64,000 nt of DNA from Streptomyces sp. M92 (lineage in GTDB: Bacteria; Actinomycetota; Actinomycetes; Streptomycetales; Streptomycetaceae), in NCBI RefSeq assembly GCF_028473745.1, contig NZ_CP101137.1, positions 744,001-808,000 on the forward strand, written 5' to 3'. This document shows positions 48,865 to 58,548 of this stretch, piece by piece (within the stretch, counting starts at the first letter, position 1; the number at the start of each line of letters is the position of its first letter). Made by a program: the position numbers and the translations under genes. The notes beneath the pieces were generated by a model. That model was not told the origin of the DNA. It did not search any database and was given only the letters and a program-made list of their open reading frames with translations.

Positions 48865-49863
48865 CTACGCCGCCGGGAACTCGTACGCGTCCACCTCCGC
48901 GAGGCAGCGCGCCCGCAGTTCCTCGTCGTCCTCCAGGAAGGAGGCGAGGAACGAGTTGCGGGCCAGCTGCCGCAGCCGGTCCTCGGTGAGGCCGAGGGCT
49001 TGGCGCACGGCGTCGAAGTTGTCGCCGGCGTAGCCGCCGAAGTAGGCCGGGTCGTCGGAGTTGACCGTGCACATCAGCCCGGCGTCGAGCATCGCGGGCA
49101 GCGGGTGGTCGGCGAGGGTGTCGACCGTGCGCAGGCGGACGTTGGACAGGGGGCACAGGGTCAGCGGGACGCGGTCGCGGACCAGCCGCTCGACCAGCGC
49201 CGGGTCCTCCGTCGAGCGCAGGCCGTGGTCGATCCGCTCGACGCCGAGGACGTCCAGGGCCTCGACGACGTACGCGGGCGGCCCCTCCTCGCCGGCGTGC
49301 GCGACGCGGCGCAGCCCGAGGGCGGCGGCGGCCTCGTACACCTCGCGGAACTTCACCGGCGGGTGCCCGACCTCGGCGGAGTCCAGGCCGACACCGGTGA
49401 TGCGGTCGAGGTACGGCTTGGCGGCGTCCAGGGTCTCCATCGCCGACTCGGCGGACTCGTCGCGCAGGAAGCACATGATCAGGCGGGTCGAGACGCCGTG
49501 CTTCTCCTGGCTGGTGCTCAGCGCCCGCCACAGGCCCTCGACGACCGTGCCCATCTGCACACCCCGGGCCAGGTGTGCCTGCGGGTCGAAGAAGATCTCC
49601 GCGTGCCGCACGCCCTGCGCGGCGGCGCGGGCCAGGTAGGCGCCCGCGAGGTCCTCGAAGTCCCGCTCGGTGCGCAGGACGGCCATCAGCTCGTAGTACA
49701 GGTTCAGGAAGGACTGCAGGTCCTCGAAGCGGTACGCCTCGCGCAGGGCGTCCTCGTCCGCGTACGGCAGGGACACGCCGTTGCGGGCGGCCAGCTCGAA
49801 GGCCAGCTCCGGTTCCAGGGTGCCTTCGATGTGGAGGTGCAGTTCAGCTTTGGGCAGGGGCAT
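48865..49863 (-). CDS. add: Adenosine deaminase
   Basis: A 332-residue metal-dependent deaminase converting adenosine to inosine in purine salvage. Motifs: AELHLHIEGTLEPE (metal His pair), RRVAHAGEEGPP (third His and catalytic Glu), ERIDHGLRS, and TVNSDDPAYFGG (metal Asp). The family also includes adenine deaminases, which cannot be excluded. The gene is convergent with the MFS gene, four bases apart, and starts MPLPKAELHLH 20 bases downstream of the RNase Z stop. Confidence 0.93.
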   Translation of the reverse strand: MPLPKAELHLHIEGTLEPELAFELAARNGVSLPYADEDALREAYRFEDLQSFLNLYYELMAVLRTERDFEDLAGAYLARAAAQGVRHAEIFFDPQAHLARGVQMGTVVEGLWRALSTSQEKHGVSTRLIMCFLRDESAESAMETLDAAKPYLDRITGVGLDSAEVGHPPVKFREVYEAAAALGLRRVAHAGEEGPPAYVVEALDVLGVERIDHGLRSTEDPALVERLVRDRVPLTLCPLSNVRLRTVDTLADHPLPAMLDAGLMCTVNSDDPAYFGGYAGDNFDAVRQALGLTEDRLRQLARNSFLASFLEDDEELRARCLAEVDAYEFPAA

Positions 49864-49883
49864 CAGAGCATCGTACGGCGGTC

Positions 49884-50789
49884 TCACCGACGTTTCGGAA
49901 CGGGGACGCGGGTGAGGTCGCGGGCCACGGTCAGCTCGCCCTCGTAGCCGGCCGCCCTCGCCTGCCGCTCGAACTCCTCCGGGTCGGAGTAGCGCTGGCT
50001 GAAGTGGGTCAGGACCAGGTGGCGCACGCCCGCGTCCCGGGCGACGCGTGCGGCCTGGCCCGCCGTGAGGTGGCCGTGGTCGGTGGCCAGGGTCTCGTCC
50101 TCGTCGAGGAAGGTCGACTCGATGACCAGCAGGTCGCAGCCCTCCGCGAGCGCGTGCACGCCCTCGCACAGCCGGGTGTCCATGACGAACGCGAACCGCT
50201 GGCCGCGGCGGACCTCGCTGACCTCGTCCAGCGGTACGCCGTTCAGGACGCCCTCGCGCTGGACGCGGCCCACGTCGGGGCCCTTGATGCCGTGCGCGGC
50301 CAGGCGGTCGGGCAGCATGCGCCGGCCGTCCGGCTCGGTGAGGCGGTAGCCGTAGGACTCGACGGGGTGGGAGAGCTTGCGGGCGTCGAGGGTGTAGGCG
50401 GGGGTGACGGCCAGGGGGCCGTCGGCGGCGACCGGGGCCTCGGTGAGGGCGACCGTCTCGCGGTAGGCGGTGGCGTAGCGCAGGCGGTCGAAGAAGCGCT
50501 GCCCGGAGCGCGGGTAGTGGGCGGTGACCTCGTGCGGGACCTGGTCGAGGTTGATGCGCTGGATGACGCCCGCGAGGCCGAGGCTGTGGTCGCCGTGGAA
50601 GTGGGTGACGCAGATCCGGTTCAGGTCGTGGGCGGCGACCCCGGCGCGCAGCATCTGGCGCTGCGTGCCCTCGCCGGGGTCGAAGAGGATGCCCTCGCCG
50701 TCCCAGCGGAGCAGGTAGCCGTTGTGGTTACGGTGCCGGGTCGGGACCTGGCTGGCGGTGCCGAGGACGACGAGTTCACGTACGGACAT
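49884..50789 (-). CDS. rnz: Ribonuclease Z
   Basis: A 301-residue metallo-beta-lactamase-fold tRNA 3' endonuclease: [20 protein letters not shown], the zinc motif [34 protein letters not shown] and [10 protein letters not shown]. The HxHxDH set and overall length fit the short RNase Z/ElaC type. It lies 15 bases after the HIT gene and 20 before adenosine deaminase, so an operon of small nucleic-acid enzymes is likely. Confidence 0.93.
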   Translation of the reverse strand: MSVRELVVLGTASQVPTRHRNHNGYLLRWDGEGILFDPGEGTQRQMLRAGVAAHDLNRICVTHFHGDHSLGLAGVIQRINLDQVPHEVTAHYPRSGQRFFDRLRYATAYRETVALTEAPVAADGPLAVTPAYTLDARKLSHPVESYGYRLTEPDGRRMLPDRLAAHGIKGPDVGRVQREGVLNGVPLDEVSEVRRGQRFAFVMDTRLCEGVHALAEGCDLLVIESTFLDEDETLATDHGHLTAGQAARVARDAGVRHLVLTHFSQRYSDPEEFERQARAAGYEGELTVARDLTRVPVPKRR

Positions 50790-50804
50790 GGTGGTCGCGC
50801 CGCG

Positions 50805-51158
50805 CTATCCGGGGGGCCATTCGAGGCCGCGGCCGCCCAGGACGTGGGCGTGGGTGTGCCAGACGGTCTGGCCCGCGCCGGAACCGGTGTTGAAGATGAT
50901 GCGGTAGCTGTCCAGCTTCTCGTCGTCGGCGACCGCCTGGGTCTCGCGCAGCACGTCGGCGGCGGCCTCCGGGGCGCCGGCCGCGAGGGCGGCGGCGTCC
51001 CGGTAGTGGGCCTTGGGGATCACCAGGACGTGGGTGGGGGCCTGGGGGTTTATGTCGCGGAAGGCGACGGTCGTCTCCGTCTCGCGGACGATCGTCGCGG
51101 GGATCTGGCCTGCGACGATCTTGCAGAACAGGCAGTCGTCCTGTGGCTCGCCCGCCAT
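50805..51158 (-). CDS. HIT-family (HINT-like) hydrolase
   Basis: A 117-residue histidine-triad protein, DCLFCKIVAGQIPATIV at the start and the catalytic triad HTHAH in TVWHTHAHVLGGRG at the end. HINT proteins hydrolyse aminoacyl- or amino-AMP conjugates. The CxxC near residue 9 may bind zinc. Upstream of rnz on the same strand. Confidence 0.92.
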   Translation of the reverse strand: MAGEPQDDCLFCKIVAGQIPATIVRETETTVAFRDINPQAPTHVLVIPKAHYRDAAALAAGAPEAAADVLRETQAVADDEKLDSYRIIFNTGSGAGQTVWHTHAHVLGGRGLEWPPG

Positions 51159-51234
51159 GGGGCCTCCTCACACTGGAACACGGGACCACCGGGTCACCGG
51201 TGATCTTCTGTCGGGCATCGTATCGACCGGTGTG

Positions 51235-54200
51235 TCAGTCGGTCGGCGGCAGCTCCGGCAAGCTCGGCGGGGTCTTCGCCGGCGTCTCCTCCAACGCCGC
51301 CAGCGCCAGCCGGACCGCCTCGTCCAGCTGGGGGTCGCGGCCCGCCGCGTGGTCCTGCGGGCGCTGCGGTACCTCCACGTCCGGGTCGACGCCGTGGTTC
51401 TCCACGCCCCACCCGTAGCCCTCCAGCCAGAAGGCGTACTTGGGCTGCGTGATCAGCGTGCCGTCGACCAGCCGGTAGCGGCTGTCGATGCCGATGACGC
51501 CGCCCCAGGTGCGGGTGCCGACGACCGGGCCGATGCCGAGCGCCTTGATCGCCGCGTTGACGATGTCGCCGTCGGAGCCGGAGAACTCGTTGGCGACGGC
51601 CACGACCGGCCCGCGGGGCGCGTCCAGCGGGTAGCTGGCCGGCCGCATGCCGCGCGGCAGGTCCCAGCCGACGATCCGCCGGGCCAGCTTCTCCACCACC
51701 AGCTGGGAGGTGTGGCCGCCGCGGTTCTCGCGGACGTCGACGACCAGGCCCTCGCGGGCCACCTCGACGCGCAGGTCGCGGTGGAGCTGGGCCCAGCCGG
51801 CGCCCACCATGTCGGGGACGTGCAGGTAGCCGAGCCGGCCGCCGGACCGCTCGTGGACGTAGGCGCGGCGGTCGGCGACCCAGGCGTGGTAGCGCAGCGG
51901 CTCCTCGTCGGCGAGGGGGACGACGACGGCGTGCCGGGGTTCACCGCCGCCGGACGGGGAGACGGTCAGCTCGACCGGCTTGCCCGCCGTGCCGACCAGC
52001 AGCGGGCCGGGTCCGGTGACCGGGTCCACGGGCTGACCGGCGACCGCGAGGATCGCGTCCCCGGCGCGCACGGCGACACCGGGCGCGGCGAGCGGGGAGC
52101 GGGCCTCGGGGTCGGAGGTCTCCGAGGGCAGGACGCGGTCGACGCGCCAGGTGCCGTCCTCGTGGCGGGAGAGGTCGGCGCCGAGCAGTCCCTGCCGGGC
52201 GCCGGAGCCGTGTCCGCCGCGCGGGGTGACGTAGGCGTGGGAGGTGCCGAGTTCGCCGTGCACCTCCCACAGGAGGTCGACGAGGTCGTCGTGGGTGGCG
52301 AGGCGGTCGAGGACGGGGCGGTAGCGGTCGAGTACGCCGTCCCAGTCGACGCCGTTCATGTCGGGCCGCCAGAAGTGGTCCCGCATGATGCGGCCGGTCT
52401 CGTCGAACATCTGGCGCCACTCGGCTGCCGGGGTGACGGTCTGCCGGACCCGGGCCAGGTCGACGGTGATGTTGGTGTCGCTGTCCTCGTCGCCGGAGGC
52501 CCGCCGGTCGCTGGGCACGACCTTGAGCCGGCCGTCGGTCCACAGCAGCACCCGCTTGCCGTCGCCGCTGACCTCGAAGTGGTCGGCGTCGGCGGCCAGG
52601 TGCTCGATCCGCTGCTGGGCGAGGTCGTAGCGCTCCAGCTCGGTGTGCGGGTCGGGGTCGTCCGGGGTGGCGCGGGAGGCGCCGAGGACACCGGTGACGG
52701 GATGGCGCAGCCACAGCACGCCGTCCTTGGCGGCACGCAGCCCGGAGTAGCGGGCGGCCTCCACCGGGAAGGGCACGATGCGGTCGGCGAGGCCCTCGAT
52801 GTCGATCCGGGTGGCGGGGGCGCCCTCGCTGTCGGGGGTCTCGTCCCGGTCCGGGGTCTCGAAGGGGCGGCCGTGGCGCTGCGGGCCGAAGGGCGACGGG
52901 GTGGTCGCGGCGAGCGTGATCAGGTACGGGCGGGCGCCCTCGACGAAGGCCAGGTCGAAGACGTGCTCGTCGTAGACCGGGTCGAAGGAGCGGGTGGAGA
53001 GGAAGGCGAGGTGCTTGCCGTCCAGGGTGAAGGCCGGCGCGTAGTCCTTGAAACGCAGCGGGGTCGCCTCGCTCACCGACAGGTCGGTGGTGTTGGCGAG
53101 CTTGAGCTGGCGCAGCGGGTCGGGCCCGGGGTGGGACCAGGCGAGCCAGGCGGAGTCGGGCGAGAAGACCAGGCCGGAGACGTCGCCGTTGTCGCTGCGG
53201 TCGACCTCGCGGACCTCGCCGGTCTCGCGCTCGACGAGCAGGACGCGCCCGTCGTGCGAGGCGACGGCGGCGCGGCTCCCGTCGGGGGCCATGGCGAGGT
53301 TCAGGACGCGGCCGAGCTGCCCGGCGGCGATGCGGCGCGGGCTGCTGCCGGGGGCGAGTCCGGAGGCGGGCGCGAACTCCAGGGCGTCGTCGCCCTCGGC
53401 GTCCGTCACCCACACCACCCATTCCTCGCCGTCGGCGCGGAAGGTGCGCGGCAGCCGGGTGCGGACGCCGGGCGTCGCCGCGAGGGCGCGGGCGGGGCCG
53501 GAGCGGTGGGTGACCCAGTGGACGCCGCCGCGGACGGCGACGGCGCTGCCGCGCGCGGTGTGGTCGGGGGACGCCGAGCCGAACCAGCGGGCGGCGTTGA
53601 CCGGGTAGGCCTGGAGGTCGACGCGCGGGCCGCCGAGCCGGACGTCGAGGCGGCGCGGCTCGGCGCCGTCGAGGTCGTCCAGCGTCCACAGCTCACCGGC
53701 ACACGAGTAGACGACGCGGGTGCCGTCGGTCGCGGCGTGCCGGGCGTAGAAGCCACCGAGGGGGGTGTGGCGGCGCAGGTCGGAGCCGTCGGCGAGGGAG
53801 GAGTAGAGGGCGCCGGTGCCCTCGTGGTCGCAGAGGAAGGCGATGCGGTCGCCGACCCAGAAGGGGTACTCGATGTTGCCGTCGAGGCCGTCGTGGAGCC
53901 GTACGAACTCTCCGTCGTCCTCGCGGTCGATCCACAGCTTGCCCGCCGTGCCGCCCCGGTAGCGCTTCCACCAGGCGGCCTCGCGGCCCATCGGGGCGGA
54001 CAGCAGCACGGTGTGCGGGCCGGCCGCGACGTCGCCGACGGGCCCGTACGGCAGGGTCTCGGCCGGTCCCCCGTCCAGCGGGACGGCACGGGCCCAGCTG
54101 CGGCGCAGGCTGGCCTGGCCGTGGGTGCTCAGGGCGAGGACCCGTCCGTCGGCGGTCCAGCCGCGTACCTGGGTGCGGACGCTGCCCCAGTGGGTGAGGC

Positions 54201-54450
54201 GCTTGGCGGGGCCGCCGTCGACGGGCGCGACGTGCACCTCGGGGGCGCCGTCGCGGGTGGAGGTCCAGGCGACGGTGGTGCCGTCGGGCGAGACGCGCGG
54301 GTGGTTGACCGGCACGTTGTCGGCGCTGACCCGCCAGGCCCGGCCGCCGCCGAGCGGGGCGAGCCACACGTCGTCCTCGGCGGTGAAGGCGACCAACTCG
54401 CCGTGCGGGTGCGGAAAGCGGAGGTAGGCAGGCGCTGCGGGCTGTGTCAC
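51235..54450 (-). CDS. Tricorn protease
   Basis: A 1071-residue cytosolic peptidase acting after the proteasome. The N-terminal two-thirds are beta-propeller repeats (HPRVSPDGTTVAWTSTRDG and similar). A PDZ domain follows (GVAVRAGDAILAVAGQPVD), then an S41-type catalytic core: Ser-His in LGTSHAYVTPRGG, nucleophile Ser in NEFSGSDGD (about 957) and Glu in VENHGVDPD. Together they form the tricorn Ser-His-Ser-Glu tetrad. It is full length and probably single in its transcript. Confidence 0.95.
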   Translation of the reverse strand: MTQPAAPAYLRFPHPHGELVAFTAEDDVWLAPLGGGRAWRVSADNVPVNHPRVSPDGTTVAWTSTRDGAPEVHVAPVDGGPAKRLTHWGSVRTQVRGWTADGRVLALSTHGQASLRRSWARAVPLDGGPAETLPYGPVGDVAAGPHTVLLSAPMGREAAWWKRYRGGTAGKLWIDREDDGEFVRLHDGLDGNIEYPFWVGDRIAFLCDHEGTGALYSSLADGSDLRRHTPLGGFYARHAATDGTRVVYSCAGELWTLDDLDGAEPRRLDVRLGGPRVDLQAYPVNAARWFGSASPDHTARGSAVAVRGGVHWVTHRSGPARALAATPGVRTRLPRTFRADGEEWVVWVTDAEGDDALEFAPASGLAPGSSPRRIAAGQLGRVLNLAMAPDGSRAAVASHDGRVLLVERETGEVREVDRSDNGDVSGLVFSPDSAWLAWSHPGPDPLRQLKLANTTDLSVSEATPLRFKDYAPAFTLDGKHLAFLSTRSFDPVYDEHVFDLAFVEGARPYLITLAATTPSPFGPQRHGRPFETPDRDETPDSEGAPATRIDIEGLADRIVPFPVEAARYSGLRAAKDGVLWLRHPVTGVLGASRATPDDPDPHTELERYDLAQQRIEHLAADADHFEVSGDGKRVLLWTDGRLKVVPSDRRASGDEDSDTNITVDLARVRQTVTPAAEWRQMFDETGRIMRDHFWRPDMNGVDWDGVLDRYRPVLDRLATHDDLVDLLWEVHGELGTSHAYVTPRGGHGSGARQGLLGADLSRHEDGTWRVDRVLPSETSDPEARSPLAAPGVAVRAGDAILAVAGQPVDPVTGPGPLLVGTAGKPVELTVSPSGGGEPRHAVVVPLADEEPLRYHAWVADRRAYVHERSGGRLGYLHVPDMVGAGWAQLHRDLRVEVAREGLVVDVRENRGGHTSQLVVEKLARRIVGWDLPRGMRPASYPLDAPRGPVVAVANEFSGSDGDIVNAAIKALGIGPVVGTRTWGGVIGIDSRYRLVDGTLITQPKYAFWLEGYGWGVENHGVDPDVEVPQRPQDHAAGRDPQLDEAVRLALAALEETPAKTPPSLPELPPTD

Positions 54451-54522
54451 CCCTTCACCCTATGCAGGGGCGGCGCCCGCCGACAGAGGTTTGGATCACT
54501 TGCCGGCCACCGCCACGCCGGG

Positions 54523-55032
54523 CTACTTGCCCTCCACGGGGCGGCAGTGCGGGTCGTCCGGGCACCAGATGGTCCGGGTGACGGTCACGGTGGGGCCGGG
54601 CTGCTGCTGGGAAGGCCGGTTCGCGGGAGGGGCGCCGGTGGCGTCGCAGTCGCCCAGCCCGTCGACCCGGAACCACTGCTTGCCGTCCACCTTCGCGGTC
54701 AGTTCGCCGCGCACGCAGGCACCGTTGACGACGCGGGTGATCTTGCCGTCGACGGTGATGTCCTTGCCGTCGTCCGTCCTGCCGTCGCACTCGACGGACG
54801 CGACGGCGTTCTCGGAAGCACTGCTGCCCTTGTCGCCGTAGGAGGCGGTGCAGGTGATCCACCGGACCTCCGCCTTCCGCCGCTCCAGTTCACGCGTCAC
54901 GGTCTGGTCGGTGGTGAACGCCACCGAGGCGGAGCTGAGTCCGCCCGGGTCGCACGCGGCGACACCGCCGACGGCTACCACCGAACCGACGACCACCGGA
55001 GCCGCACGCCAAATTCGCCTCGAAGCCCCCAT
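54523..55032 (-). CDS. Putative lipoprotein
   Basis: A 169-residue exported protein with a signal peptide and lipobox VAAC (MGASRRIWRAAPVVVGSVVA, then GGVAACDPGG). The mature part has several paired cysteines (ITCTASYG, VECDG, ACVRGE, GDCDATG, WCPDDPHC) and no known domain; a small disulfide-stabilised beta-fold is likely. The start is supported by the signal peptide, not by a ribosome site. It is divergent from the next small gene. Confidence 0.75.
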   Translation of the reverse strand: MGASRRIWRAAPVVVGSVVAVGGVAACDPGGLSSASVAFTTDQTVTRELERRKAEVRWITCTASYGDKGSSASENAVASVECDGRTDDGKDITVDGKITRVVNGACVRGELTAKVDGKQWFRVDGLGDCDATGAPPANRPSQQQPGPTVTVTRTIWCPDDPHCRPVEGK

Positions 55033-55104
55033 GGAGGGCAGCCTGCCATCGGTGCGGGGGCGGCGGTAGGGCGCATACGGCCACTCCTCACTACCGTTGC
55101 GCTC

Positions 55105-55461
55105 ATGCGCGACGGACGCCGGTTGAGACGGCTGGTGGTGGACGAGGCGGACGCCTACGTGTGGTCGGTGCGTCACCGGCACAGTGCCGCGGGGCCGTGT
55201 CAGGAGGTGCTCACCCTGTCCCGGGGCGGGACGCGGATCCGTCTGCTGTTCCAGGGCGGCAAGGGACGGTACGTCCCCGACGGCTTCCTGCCCTCGGGCT
55301 GTGTGGCGCTGGGGGACGCCGCCCTCAACCTGCACGAACCGGGCGTCGTACGGTCCTTCGTCGACGAGGCGGCTCGGCGCGGGCTGCTCGACAGGTCCGC
55401 AGACCTGGACGGCTGGGAGCTGTTCCCGGCCGTGGTCGCCGCCCGCGAGACGGACGACTGA
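55105..55461 (+). CDS. Conserved hypothetical protein
   Basis: A 118-residue protein, MRDGRRLRRLVVDEADAYVW at the start, then RGGTRIRLLFQGGKGRYVPD, LNLHEPGVVRSFVDEAARRGL and LFPAVVAARETDD. No domain or motif recognised. The ATG lies 72 bases from the divergent lipoprotein start. Codon usage fits a real gene. Convergent with rsmE. Confidence 0.75.
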   Translation: MRDGRRLRRLVVDEADAYVWSVRHRHSAAGPCQEVLTLSRGGTRIRLLFQGGKGRYVPDGFLPSGCVALGDAALNLHEPGVVRSFVDEAARRGLLDRSADLDGWELFPAVVAARETDD

Positions 55462-55468
55462 CGGGGCT

Positions 55469-56218
55469 TCAGGACCAGCGGCCGGTGCGGGCCAGCAGGA
55501 CGGCGGTCGCCGCGGTGCCCGCCGTGGAGGTGCGCAGGACGCTGCGCCCCAGACGGTAGGGCTTGGCGCCGGCCTCCGCGAAGAGCGCCAGCTCCTCCGG
55601 GGAGACGCCGCCTTCGGGGCCGACGACCAGCACGATGTCGCCGGAGGCGGGGAGTTCGGTGGCGGCCAGGGGTTCCTCGCCGCTCTCGTGGAGTACGGCG
55701 GCGAAGTCGGCGTCGGCCAGAAGTGAGGCAACCTGCTTGCTCGTCGCCGCGTCCGCGACCTCGGGGAAGCGGACCCGCCGGGACTGCTTGCCGGCCTCCC
55801 GGGCCGTCGCCCGCCACTTGCCGAGCGCCTTCACGCCTCGGTCGCCCTTCCATTGCGTGATGCAGCGGGACGCCGCCCACGGCACGATCGCGTCGACACC
55901 GACCTCGGTCATCGTCTCCACGGCCAGCTCGCCCCGGTCCCCCTTGGGCAGCGCCTGGACGACGGTGAGGCGGGGCCGCTCCTCGGGCTCCTCGTGGACC
56001 GTCTCCAGGTCCGTGACGACGAGGCGGTCCTTGCCCTCGGCGGCCTTCACCACGCCCTCGGCCCAGTGTCCGCGCCCGTCGGTGAGGACCACGTCCTCAC
56101 CGGGCCGCAGCCGCTTCACGGAGACCGCGTGCCGTCCCTCGGGGCCGTCCAGGACGTACTCCCCGCCGGGCAGGCCGCCCGGCGGGAGGGAGTCGACCAC
56201 GAACACCGGTGCCGTCAT
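55469..56218 (-). CDS. rsmE: 16S rRNA m3U1498 methyltransferase RsmE
   Basis: A 249-residue SPOUT methyltransferase. An N-terminal PUA-like domain (GEYVLDGPEGRHAVSVKRLRPG) precedes the trefoil-knot SAM site with VVGPEGGVSPEELALF and LGRSVLRTSTAGTAA. It methylates N3 of U1498 in 16S rRNA. The ATG overlaps the upstream stop as ATGA, so it is translated with the nitronate monooxygenase gene. Confidence 0.94.
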   Translation of the reverse strand: MTAPVFVVDSLPPGGLPGGEYVLDGPEGRHAVSVKRLRPGEDVVLTDGRGHWAEGVVKAAEGKDRLVVTDLETVHEEPEERPRLTVVQALPKGDRGELAVETMTEVGVDAIVPWAASRCITQWKGDRGVKALGKWRATAREAGKQSRRVRFPEVADAATSKQVASLLADADFAAVLHESGEEPLAATELPASGDIVLVVGPEGGVSPEELALFAEAGAKPYRLGRSVLRTSTAGTAATAVLLARTGRWS

Positions 56219-57300
56219 CGGCCCGTACCTCCCGTCGCGAAGCCTGACAACGCTGTCCCGGCGGAGGCGAGTTCCGCCACCAGGACTTCCACCAGCTGAC
56301 CGGCGGGCAGTTCCCGCGCCATCCGGTGTCCCTGCCCCGCCCACAGGGCCATGCCCTGCGCGTCGCCCGCCTTGGCCGCCGCCTTGCGCAGGGGCGCGGT
56401 GAGGTGGTGCACCTCGGGGTAGGCGGCGGGGGCGTAGGGGCCGTGCTCGCGCAGGAAGCGGTTGACCAGGCCGCGGGCCGGGCGGCCGGAGAAGGCGCGG
56501 GTCAGTTCGGTGCGCACGAACAGCGGATTGGTCAGCGCCTGCTTGTGCAGGGCGTGGGCGCCGGACTCGGGGGTGGCGAGGAAGGCGGTGCCGAGCTGGG
56601 CCGCGCTCGCGCCGGCGGCGAGGACGCCGGCGATCTGGCCGCCGCGCATGATGCCGCCGGCGGCGACGATCGGCAGGCTCACCGCCTCGCGGATCTGGGC
56701 GACCAGCGACAGCAGTCCGGTGCCGGTGCCGCCGGTCTCCGGGTTGTCCCGGTGGGTGCCCTGATGTCCGCCGGCCTCGGTGCCCTGTGCGATCACCGCG
56801 TCGGCGCCGGACTGCTCGACGGCCCGGGCCTCGTCCGCGGTGGTCGCGGTGACCAGCGCGAAGGTGCCGACGCGGTGCAGGGAGTCGACGACCTCACGGC
56901 TCGGGACGCCGAAGTGGAACGACACCACCGGCACCGGGTTGTCCAGCAGCACCGCGAGCTTCGTCTCGTAGCCGTCGTCCCGGCCGCACTCGGGGTCGCC
57001 GAGTTCCGTCTCGTACCAGGCGGCCTCGCCGGCCAGCTGGTGGGCGTAGACGCCGACGGCGGACGGGTCGGCCGTCTCGGGCTGCGGCATGAAGAGGTTG
57101 ACGCCGAAGGGGCGGGCCGTCAGTCCCCGCAGCTGCTTGATCTCCTGGTACATCCCGTCCGCGGTCTTGTACCCGGCGGCGAGGAATCCCAGCCCTCCCG
57201 CATCGCAGACCGCGGCGGCGAGCTGCGGCACGGAGACGCCGCCCGCCATGGGTGCCTGCACGATCGGACAGGGGAAGAGATCGGTCAGTGCGGAGGACAT
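56215..57300 (-). CDS. Nitronate monooxygenase-type FMN protein
   Basis: A 361-residue 2-nitropropane dioxygenase-like TIM barrel that binds FMN: PIVQAPMAGGVSVPQLAAAV, FGVNLFMPQPE, VIAQGTEAGGHQGTHRDN and PIVAAGGIMRGGQIAGVLAAGA. Members oxidise toxic alkyl nitronates. It sits between dnaJ and rsmE on the same strand, with a hairpin between it and dnaJ, so it may start its own transcript. Confidence 0.92.
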   Translation of the reverse strand: MSSALTDLFPCPIVQAPMAGGVSVPQLAAAVCDAGGLGFLAAGYKTADGMYQEIKQLRGLTARPFGVNLFMPQPETADPSAVGVYAHQLAGEAAWYETELGDPECGRDDGYETKLAVLLDNPVPVVSFHFGVPSREVVDSLHRVGTFALVTATTADEARAVEQSGADAVIAQGTEAGGHQGTHRDNPETGGTGTGLLSLVAQIREAVSLPIVAAGGIMRGGQIAGVLAAGASAAQLGTAFLATPESGAHALHKQALTNPLFVRTELTRAFSGRPARGLVNRFLREHGPYAPAAYPEVHHLTAPLRKAAAKAGDAQGMALWAGQGHRMARELPAGQLVEVLVAELASAGTALSGFATGGTGR

Positions 57301-57356
57301 GAGCGCATGTTGTCACGTCCTCCGAACAAGTCCGAATCCGGGCTTCCGTTGGCATA

Positions 57357-57390
57357 CGCCAGGAGCATCCGCATCGGGAGGCTCCTGGCG
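57357..57390 (-). terminator. Hairpin after dnaJ
   Basis: A perfect 10-bp stem CGCCAGGAGC/GCTCCTGGCG with a 14-base loop, 22 bases beyond the dnaJ stop. It has no T run; it is a likely terminator or attenuator separating hrcA-dnaJ from the downstream genes. Confidence 0.65.
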
Positions 57391-57411
57391 TCCTACCTCG
57401 ACAGGTGCCCG

Positions 57412-58548
57412 TCAGCGCCCGTTGAAGGCGTCCTTCAGGCGGGAGAAGAGGCCCTGCTGACCCGGTTGGAACTGCCCCTGCGGACGCTCCTCGCCGCGCA
57501 TCTTGGCGAGCTCGCGCAGCACGCGTTCCTGTTCGGGGTCGAGCTTGGTCGGGGTGGTCACCTCGACGTGGACGATCAGGTCGCCCCGGCCGCCGCCGCG
57601 CAGGTGGGTGACGCCCCGGCCGTGCAGCGGGATCGACTGGCCGGACTGGGTGCCCGGGCGGATGTCGACCTCCTCCATGCCGTCGAGGGTCTCCAGCGGC
57701 ACCTTCGTGCCGAGGGCCGCCGCCGTCATCGGGATGGTGACCGTGCAGTGCAGGTCGTCGCCGCGCCGCTGGAAGGTCGAGTGCGGCAGTTCGTGGATCT
57801 CGACGTACAGGTCGCCGGCGGGACCGCCGCCGGGGCCGACCTCGCCCTCGCCCGCGAGCTGGATGCGGGTGCCGTTGTCGACGCCCGCCGGGATCTTCAC
57901 GGTGAGGGTGCGGCGGGAGCGGATGCGGCCGTCGCCCGCGCACTCGGGGCACGGGGTCGGGACCACCGTGCCGAAGCCCTGGCACTGGGGGCAGGGCCGC
58001 GAGGTCATGACCTGGCCCAGGAAGGACCGGGTGACCTGCGAGACCTCGCCGCGGCCGCGGCACATGTCACACGTCTGGGCCGAGGTGCCCGGGGCGGCGC
58101 CCTCGCCGTTGCAGGTGTTGCAGACGACGGCCGTGTCGACCTGGATGTCCTTGGTCGTGCCGAAGGCCGCCTCGTCCAGCTCGACCTCGATACGGATCAT
58201 GGCGTCCTGGCCCCGGCGGGTGCGCGAGCGCGGTCCGCGCTGCGACGCCGTGCCGAAGAACGCGTCCATGATGTCCGAGAAGTTCCCGAAGCCGCCCGCG
58301 CCGAAGCCGCCGGCTCCGCCGCCGCCCGCCTGGGACATCGGGTCTCCGCCGAGGTCGTAGACCTGCTTCTTCTGCGGGTCCGACAGCACCTCGTAGGCGG
58401 CGTTGATCTCCTTGAACCGCTCCTGGGTCTTCGGATCGGGGTTGACGTCCGGGTGCAGCTCGCGCGCGAGCCTCCGGAACGCCTTCTTGATCTCGTCCTG
58501 GGAGGCGTCGCGGCGCACGCCGAGTACGGCGTAGTAGTCCGTGGCCAC
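57412..58548 (-). CDS. dnaJ: Chaperone DnaJ
   Basis: A 378-residue type I Hsp40 that stimulates DnaK. The J-domain has HPD near residue 33. A Gly/Phe linker (GGGGAGGFGAGGFGNF) follows. Four zinc-finger repeats CxxCxGxG are intact: CNTCNGEG (143), CDMCRGRG, CPQCQGFG and CPECAGDG (203). Its ATG immediately follows the hrcA stop, so they share a heat-shock transcript. A second dnaJ outside the window is likely in Streptomyces. Confidence 0.96.
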   Translation of the reverse strand: MATDYYAVLGVRRDASQDEIKKAFRRLARELHPDVNPDPKTQERFKEINAAYEVLSDPQKKQVYDLGGDPMSQAGGGGAGGFGAGGFGNFSDIMDAFFGTASQRGPRSRTRRGQDAMIRIEVELDEAAFGTTKDIQVDTAVVCNTCNGEGAAPGTSAQTCDMCRGRGEVSQVTRSFLGQVMTSRPCPQCQGFGTVVPTPCPECAGDGRIRSRRTLTVKIPAGVDNGTRIQLAGEGEVGPGGGPAGDLYVEIHELPHSTFQRRGDDLHCTVTIPMTAAALGTKVPLETLDGMEEVDIRPGTQSGQSIPLHGRGVTHLRGGGRGDLIVHVEVTTPTKLDPEQERVLRELAKMRGEERPQGQFQPGQQGLFSRLKDAFNGR